From: Melanocharis versteri
Taxonomy: Eukaryota; Chordata; Aves; Passeriformes; Melanocharitidae
Length of the DNA stretch: 64,000 nucleotides
NCBI GenBank assembly: GCA_013397845.1
Contig: VZTG01008552.1
Location: 1-64,000 of the forward strand
Direction of reading: 5' to 3'
The position numbers were made by a program, and so were the translations under genes. Shown here in pieces: positions 54,055 to 63,000 of the stretch (position 1 is the first letter of the stretch; every line of letters begins with the position of its first letter). The notes beneath the pieces were generated by a model that worked only from the letters and a program-made list of their open reading frames with translations, was not told the DNA's origin and ran no database searches.

Positions 54055-57000
54055 TTAATTTCCTGTCCTGTGTGATGTCTAGCTGCCTGCCAGGTTAGAC
54101 CATGACAAGGAGTATGCATTTTACACACACACACACACATGCACACGCACACATATATATATATATGTGTGTTTGTGTAAAATATTTTATTAAAAATGCT
54201 TATGGCTATCTATCTATTTTAAAAAAACACTGGAATGGACTGAACAGTGTGATTTCATAACAGCTATGATACCAGTTGGTTTATACGCTGATATTACTGC
54301 CTTAGTGGTGGAACTGCTCTTTAGATACTACTCGTTTGTTTGAGCTACTGGTGGATAATGGGCCCTTTAAAAAAGCACTAAAATTGCTAATACCTTGCTG
54401 TAATTAGTAGGTAATGGCTTCTATTGGTTTGAATTTAGGAAATTATGAATTTCTTAGCCTCAGCAATAGGAAGATTTTTAGCACTCGGAAACTGGTCACT
54501 TTTTTCTTTGCTTTTTCATAGGTGTACTTGTCCCTACCAAGCAGCCAGTCCCTTACTGAAGGTCACTGCCTCATAGCCCCTCTGCAGCACCATACTGCAG
54601 CCACTCTTTTGGATGAAGACATCTGGGAGGAAATCCAGGTCTGCTGAGAAACTGTCTCCTATTTAAAGAGTTTTGTTAAATAATTTTGTTGTGGATAATT
54701 ATATCCTTGTCATAAGTACGTATTTCCATAATTTGCAATCTGGCAGCTCTATTCTGATTCCACTAAGGGGCAGAACGTTCTCACATTGTGGATGAAAATT
54801 AGTGGTCAGATATTAACAGGAAAGAGAGGCAGGGTAAATACTGAAGAAAATTTTCAATTCGTAAGTACTAGAAAAAGTTCCCTGGAATGCTGCAGAACAT
54901 GCATCCTTGGAGGTCTTTGAAACCATGTTAGAGGAATGTCAATTGGAAATGAAGTAGGTACAGCTGATCCCTTACAGAAAATAGAATAACTGGCTTCATA
55001 GGATTTTCTTGTGAGTGCCAAGGAATAGAAAAGAATTGTCAGAGCAGGCAGATCACTTAAAATGAAATAAAAATATGTTGTTTACATATCTTCAGTTTTT
55101 TAATCTGTGTTTTGGGTGGATATCAATTAAAAGAGAGCTATCTTACTCTTAAAATCAATGAGATCCCTGTTTGAATCCAGTGTTTACCTTTTTGAAAAGA
55201 ATTATTAAAATAAAGTGCCAAGCATGGTGGGTTGTGCTTTCCAACTCTCTTATGAAGACATTTTTAAGATTTTGAGTTCTGTTTTCTTTGGAGAAGGAAA
55301 ATCAAGGGAGGGATGTAACAAGCTTCTGCCTAGGAGATTGACTGTTCGTGAATCCCCTACCCCCTGCCATCAGGATTATTACAAGGGGAAAACAATTTGC
55401 AACCTCTTCTATTGAAATATTGGAGACTATATCAGACTAGGGCAAGGTTTCATTGTTGTAGTTGCTGAGATTTAAACCCAGCATAATTTATAAGTTTGTA
55501 ATCATTTAAATAACATTGGTCTTGCCTCAGGTCTGGCAGACAGATTCTCTGACTTTTCAGATTTGCTCGTCACATTGAGTCTCATGTCTGATGTTATTTC
55601 ATATAGTAAATTATGCTCCCCTCCAACCAGAAGGGAAAAGCATTTCTCTTGCATATGACAGAAATGCCTAAGAAAGTTGGATAAGAAGCAAGTAAGTGCA
55701 ACAAGTAGGATCAGGAGGAAAAAAAGAGCATGCGGAAAAGTGATAAATATGTTTGTCCTAGATCTTCTGTTTACCCTAAACTCTTAATTAAACAATTATA
55801 ATTTTTATAAATTTTATTAGAAGGAAAATAGGATAAGGAAAAGATAAGCAAATGCAGTCTGTATTCAACACTAGTCTTTTACTAGCTAGAAAAGGCAACT
55901 AGTTGCTACGACCATTATCCTTTGATCCTGTGAATATATTCATAGACAGCTTAGACATTTCTTTGCAACAAAGTATTTTGGAAAGTGATGGATACACTAT
56001 TTTTCTTTTCCTCAACTTCTATGTATTACAGTAGAAGGAGTCTGGAAAGCTTTAGCAAGAGTATAAGCAGACAGTCAGTGACTAAACTAACTTTCTGATG
56101 CCAGAGACATATTTTTTATTACTGTTGAAGGGAAAAAATTATCACACTTTAAGTATTCACAAAACGTTATATGAAGTACATGTTTTAGCTAACGATTTTT
56201 GCTGGGTTTTTTTAGGATATATTGGAGTAAAGTGAAAAGGGCTTCTTTATGCTGAATGCCTTCAAGCACTTGAATTTAACATACTGTGTAGTTTAGACTG
56301 ATGTGCTCACTTGCCAAAGGAAATATGCATGGAATATTTTTAATATGAAAAGATATAAATCTTTACACATTCTGTGTTGACTGAACTGTTGCATGTATTA
56401 ACGTTGTGTGCATCCAAGCATAAGCCAAGCCTTCTTATTTGCCCTTATGGATGGTTTTCTCCTTCTCAATGCTAATTATTCTTGATGCTTTGGCCTGCTC
56501 AGAATTTGGAGGAAAAGTGCAATGTATTTAAAAACAAGAAAATGCAGCTGGGGAAATGTTAGCTTACATCTGCTGATATTTTAGGCCTTTTGGTGGATTT
56601 GTATTTCGGTTGATACTGCAGGGTAGCAGCTATAAGTAATAGTCTTTCTCAGCCTTTGGTGTCTCACCACATTTCTTGCTTCAGTGTGTTCCAGAAGTAG
56701 AGGTCTGGTGGCTGGAGTGACAAGGAGAAGACAAAAAGCAGTTAATTCAGAGTAGCCTGTTACTCTGCCCTGTAAAGTCCCATATCAGTGATGGAACACT
56801 GGGAAGTGTCTTCTGGCTGTAATTCAGCAGTTGCTTTAGGGGAATGATGGTAGCATTTTCCTGTCACAGCATGGAGCAGCTCATTAGTGAGGAAAAACTC
56901 AGGGCACAAGGGCTTGCTTTGAAGAGCTTAAATGCCTAGTTTAGATACATATTTGGCCATGTTTCTTAGACTTTTAGTTTGATCCATACTGTGCAAGATG

Positions 57001-60000
57001 GCAAAAGGATGGAGAGCTCAATTTCTAGTCCTATTGCATTGAAAACCTGGTAGTGATTTGTTTTCCTTCTGTTTTACTTCAGTACTTGCTGATGTTGATG
57101 ATGTGTATTTGTTTATGTTTGTTTGATTCATCAGCTCTCCATTTACATTAAGATAAGGAATCTTAAACCTTTAGATGGGATTAGCCTTTTAATGGTGCTG
57201 TTTGTACTTCTGAGCATTGTTAATTGGAAAAAAATTATTAGTGCAAAAAGGATAACCTATGAATTATGTGAGTCTTAGAGCTATGGTACCTTGGTCTATG
57301 AGGCTCGTACAGTTTCAGTGGTTTCTTGGCTTACACTGTGGAAATGGTGTAGAAGCATGTGTAAGACAAAAATCTTCCTTTTTAAAAAGCATTTTTCAAG
57401 ATCTTGAGAAACTTTCAGAAACATTCACCCTATCAGAAAGTTAGATCTTTTGTGCACTTGAAAATGGGTTTGAATGGCTCTCAGAAATCATCCCTTGTGC
57501 TTGATAATTTATTTCGGCATCTGAACATGGTAAGCTATAGAATGATGCTGTTGTGTGTCTTGGATACAAATGGCAACTGTCAAGAGCCAGGGAACAGCAA
57601 GAGCCAGCTGCTCTGCAGGAAAGCAAGTCAGGGGTGCAAGGTGATGGGCGAGGCAAGTGGGGGAGGTCACCTCACTGACAGGGCACAGTCCTGTGGTACG
57701 AGGCCAGGAGAGTTCCCATGATAGCAGACAAGGTCTTCCATGGCCCAGCGATGGCCAGGCAAGTTTGCAGTGATGACTTCGGTTTGAGATGAAGTCATGG
57801 CTGAGAACTGCCAGGTACCTGCCTGGGCACAGGCATCCCTGAAACAGCTCAGGCAAGGACCAAAAGTGACAGCCTGCATTTAACTGCAGCTCCTGAGTGA
57901 CAGGTGGCCAGGTCTACACTTCTCACCACTCTTCATTACTCTAGCTCTTTCTGCTGGATCTGATCCAGTTCACAGCTGCAGCACATCAGAGCTTCCCATC
58001 TGCATGGGCAGCCAGAGCCCCAGCAGGTAGAAGAGGCTGCAGGGCCTCTTGGGTGTGTGCAGGACCCTGACACTGGAGCTGTCAGAATTGTTAACTGAAA
58101 TGCACTTTGAATAAGTGCAGCACCTAATCCCTCTGACAGGGAACTGGTAAATGTAGTTTCAGGCTGCATGTGTTGAGTATTACATTTGGTTTGCTTCCAT
58201 ACAGTGAAGATGGCGGCTTTATTTTTTGGGGCAATGTTAATATTTTACTTAAAGATCAAGCATGCCTAGTGGAAATACTTTCCTTTTTTAATTTTTTTTT
58301 TGTTGTTAAACTGTATGATTGGAAGGAGTAGTAAAAGGGTAATTGTAATTATAGTCAGTAAAAGCCAGGTCTTTACCTTCTTAGAAATTGCAAGCTTGGG
58401 AACTACTGTTAAAGCCATGTTGTTTTATGGAGCACTACAGTTAAGAAGTTCAACATAGTTTCAATTTCAGCTGTAAAAATATGTGGTATTTACTAAAACT
58501 AACTTTGTAGTGTTATTTATATTGTGTATTTCACAATAGTTTTCTAGATTTCCTATGTTTTTATCATAGGAAATATAGTTAATATTAAATTAGTAAATAA
58601 TACAGATTTTTCCTAGTATGATTGCTACTGTTTTCCATTTTATTGTTAGTTTATTACAAATACAATATGCTAGTGAAATAATACATTATATCTGAAATTT
58701 CTGCAAAGTTAGTTTAAATAAGACTTTGTTTTCTTTAAATAGATGTTCCGAAATGCATTGGTGAAAATGTTTGAAGCGAAAGACTTGGACTGTGTGTTCC
58801 TAGAAACAAACATGAGTATGAAGAAGCGGTATCATATGGTATATGAATGCATTCCTCTTCCAAAAGAAGTAGGAGATATGGCTCCAATCTACTTTAAGGT
58901 ACATGAAAATATTTTTTCTGAAGTCATTTGAATGTATATATCATAATTCATCTATTTCTGGAAAACATTTTTGATATTCAAGTGCTGTTTTAGAAAAGGT
59001 GTCTTTTTGGATCCTTCTTCTGGATCTATTCTTTGCTAACATTCCTTGATCCTAAAATAAGCGGTGTGAAATAATTCAGTTTTTCAAGTAGTCAGTGGAA
59101 GACCTGTTTTTCACTGAGCACTTGTCCCAAGTCTGACTGTGCTGAACATACTAGAAGAAGGTGAGGGAATTGTAGACTCTTGAAGTGCTTTAAGGATTGC
59201 AGTACTTTTTACTTGAGTCCTGTAGTATAAACTTAAAACACAGTACTTGTGCCTTGGCAAGTGTTAAATGAGGAAATAATGTTACCTGTTTTAAGAAATA
59301 CCAATATAGATATTGTTTCATCCCCATTTTGTTCCAGTAAGCCCAAATTTTACATGTATCTTAGGCCTCCGATGAGCATGATGACCATTCTACAGCATTT
59401 CTTCTATAGCTTTTCTGGTCTCTTTCCCCTGACATTTTAAGAAACGGTTCATTGAGGCTTTTGCCTGGAACTGAGTCCTTTCAGCTTTCAGCAACTGACT
59501 CATGATTTGCCTTTTATAAGTAAATTATTTTATTTGATTTTTGAAATACTATTTATGCTTTCTGGAAATAATGTGAATGGGTTTTGATGAAGTGGGGCAA
59601 CAGTATGGTGAACAACAATACAGTAACTTTTACCACATTTGAACCCTCCACCTGTTAGATCTGACTGCTGTGCTTCAGGTGCTGGTAGAACTTACGTTTT
59701 CTTTGAATACTCAAAGAAAGAGAAAGAACAAGATTTAATGCAATGTCATTTATTTTGGAAGTATCTACCATTAGAATGCACAGCAAATGAAATTTAAAAG
59801 GTACCTACCCTACACTACACCCAATTCCATATTTTGGGGAAATACAGAGTCAGCTTTGGGTTTTTAAGGGCAGTCATCCTTCTAAGCTGGATTCTTCTCT
59901 TAGTGTTTAAAAGAGAGAGAAGGCTAATTTAGTGTAATAAATTCATCAGAGGTTTTGTGTGGGGTGACTAAAAAGAGAATGTGACCTTTTATTTGAAACT

Positions 60001-63000
60001 TGTGTCAAGCAAAACTTAAATTTAAAAAAAAAGAAACAGGAGCTGAATTGGATGAGTCTGAAGATACTATACGATGTCTTTATAAAGTAGCTTGTGGAAA
60101 TGAGAAAGGTTACCAAAAATAAAGTTACTTTGTTAAGAAGTAACTTGTAGTACACTGTACTTCACTACAGTTAGTTCTTTATTTGCTGTATGAAGGATTA
60201 TTTTCACATTTAGATAAAATCATTTTACAGAAAGCTATAATGGAGTCTGATGAAGAGTGGTCCATGAACAAGAAGTTAATTGATCTTTCTTCAAAAGATA
60301 TTCGGAAATCTGTAAGTAATGAAGTGTTCTGAATCCTGAATTTATAATCAAATTCTTCTAACAGTTTTCCCTTACTATCTGTTTCAAAGAGAGAAGAAAG
60401 GGAACACAATTAGATTAGTGCATCAGAAGATGGCATAGGAATGAAGTGAATTACCAATCTGAACTCCTAACTGACATTAGGGAAAAGATTCTCATTTATT
60501 TCAACAATTGGTGGACTAAGCTGCCAGCATTAGTTGAGAACAAAGTTGGCACTTTGAGAACATTTACTGGCATAATTTTCTTGATTAACTTTAAGAATTA
60601 AGGTAGATCAAAGATTTGCAAATTACTTTCCTGGAGCAAATATGATGTGTCTTTTTCATTAACCTAGAACAGCCGTTCGTGTTGCTAAGTTTATGAAGTG
60701 AAAATATAAATAGCATTATGAATCTTTTTTTTGTAAAACAAGGGAACAGTACCCTCTCTGTCTCCTGGATACTGAGATGAAACATCTCTATGCAAACAAA
60801 TCTTAAAAGAATAATGCCGGATGTGTTAGGTTCAAAGATTGTTCTGTCTTTTTAATATTGAGGTGGAAGATGTGTGTTATATAGACTCTACCACAAGTAG
60901 TTTACTACTGTGTGATAATAGTGCTTAATTTCTGAAAGTGGCTTTTAGTAAACACTGCACCTTTGTACTAAAAAAAAAATCCTAGTTTATGAGAAAGAGA
61001 TGAGTTTTAATAATGAGACATGAAGCCTGATATGACAAAAAAGGAGATTAAGTGCAGAAGAGTAAAATATTCAATTAACTTGCATCAAGGGTTTAGGGAA
61101 GACTTTAAACTTACGGTGGTTATAAACACAAAACAAAGTATGCTTATTTGGAGTATCTTCTACTCATTGTTTCAGAATAGGAAAGCCAACATCTGTCACA
61201 AATAAGCGAAATACTATTTTCTTGTCATGTGGTAAGGCATTAGGACATGCAATTTCTTCAAGAGTCTTCCTAGCCATACATTTTTGTGACTATTATATAT
61301 TTATTTGAAGGTAGGCCAGTTTGCAGATTAAGGCAGGACAGTTCTTTAATTAATACAATGTATCTGAACATAAATTGTTACACAGTTGTGTGATTTTAAC
61401 ATTATTGTGAGGTAAAAAAAAGTCTCTAGGCTTCAGGAAGATTGGAGAGTGTAGCTTAGAGACTGAGCTGAGGTTTGGAGACTTGGAGAGTTGTATTGGG
61501 AGATGGTGGTACCTGGAAGGAAGGTCAGACATGGCTGAGACATCACCTAGTGGGTGGATTGTGTGCAGAAATTGTGGGAAATTAGACAAAGCTGACCTTT
61601 TCTTTAAGGTGTCACCTGCCAACCCATTTTTCCTTATTTAGTGATTTTTTTTAAAGTCCATTTAAAATGTTAAGTGTTTCTTGCTACGCTACTTTGCTCC
61701 TCTGTATTAAATCTGAATTATTTTTAGAGCCAGTATTTCAAGCAATATATGGAACACACCTCCTGAAAGTTGTATAGTTATTTGGATGGTAGCAGAGGAA
61801 ATGCTTATAAATTGGAGGCTTTGTAAATCTTATCAGTACAGAAACATCCTCAGCAATTAAAAGGCTGAAAAATAACTTGTTGCAGTGAAACAGCAGAAAT
61901 TACTTGCAGTACTGTAGCAATAAATGGATCCACTTCTGTCAGACTGAAGGGTCTTTTTTGTGGCAGGATATTCAGCATCACCCCTGCAGGCTGACAGAAT
62001 TATTAAGTTGTCTGATTTGGCAAGTTAAGGGTAATATCCTTCCATTCACATGGGGGGGGTTTCTGGTAATCTGTTGTCCACAGAGCTGTTTCCCCTTCCC
62101 TCTGAGTGTCAGTGTTTTCACTAGGTAAATATTTCCTATTACCAGTCAACGTCTTACCTTTAATAAATGCAACTTGCTAGTGGTTGTCTTACAATTTCTA
62201 TTAAACTCGTGTAATTCAGAGATGTGGAGTCAGGGAGGCGTTTGCCAGCTGTGTGCACTGCTGCCTGGTTTCCCCATCTCTTACCTGCTATTCCAGCTGC
62301 GGCCTCTGGAGGTTCTGCCACCCAGTCATCCTCTCTTCCACGTCTTTTTGTCCAGTTGCTGTATGTTGTTCTTTTCCCTTACCTGTTTACTTTACTGGTT
62401 CTCTTGCAATTTTGTGCTACATCTAGTTGGTTTGAAAGGTGGTTTAAAATAAAACATGGTATTATCAACTGAAAAGCTATGTTCAAATTCATTGTCTTGT
62501 TGGGAGGTTGACTACATGCCAACAGTTTGTTAAACATCTGAAAATGTGGTTTTGCATGTGTAGGTTCCTAAAGGATTGCCGTACTTTTCTGTGGACTTTG
62601 GCCTTCAAGGAGGATTTGCTCATGTGATTGAAGATCAACACAATTTTCCTCATTACTTTGGAAAGGTATTGTTATGTAACAGATTAACTTACCAATTATA
62701 CTCTGTTTTGGAAAATTTAAGTAATTAAGCCAAGATGCTGCCAGAACAGTTACTTTGATGTACCCTATCTCAGTTTATTATCTGTCTTTTCTCGATGAGT
62801 CATTGTAACTTGGCTTGTTGAATAAAGGAGTTGTTGATTTTTTCATTAGCTTATACTGAGATTGTGATTCTAAATTTGTGTTTCTTTTCAGTTGATAGGA
62901 ACTGTAGAAACTTGACATTATAGGTATATAATCTTAGAGATGGAAGATACTTGCATCTAGGTAACAGTTTTCATGGCCACGGTATTGATGCATAGGTGCA

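Larger units (their letters stand above)
52924..54521 (+). other. CWF19L2: CWF19L2 intron 13 (1.6 kb)
   Basis: Nearly a third is an LTR insertion (53655-54107), framed by AT-rich and CA-type simple repeats. Confidence 0.85.
54639..58742 (+). other. CWF19L2: CWF19L2 intron 14 (4.1 kb)
   Basis: Mostly AT-rich unique sequence. A GC-richer block at 57535-58180 and a YY1-like site at 58207 are listed separately. A weak resemblance to a CR1 tail near 54870-54950 is too decayed to call. Confidence 0.8.

Noticed and set aside
54870..54950. Resemblance to a CR1 tail (CATCCTTGGAGGTCTTTGAAA)
   Set aside because: Too short and too decayed to separate from chance without an alignment.
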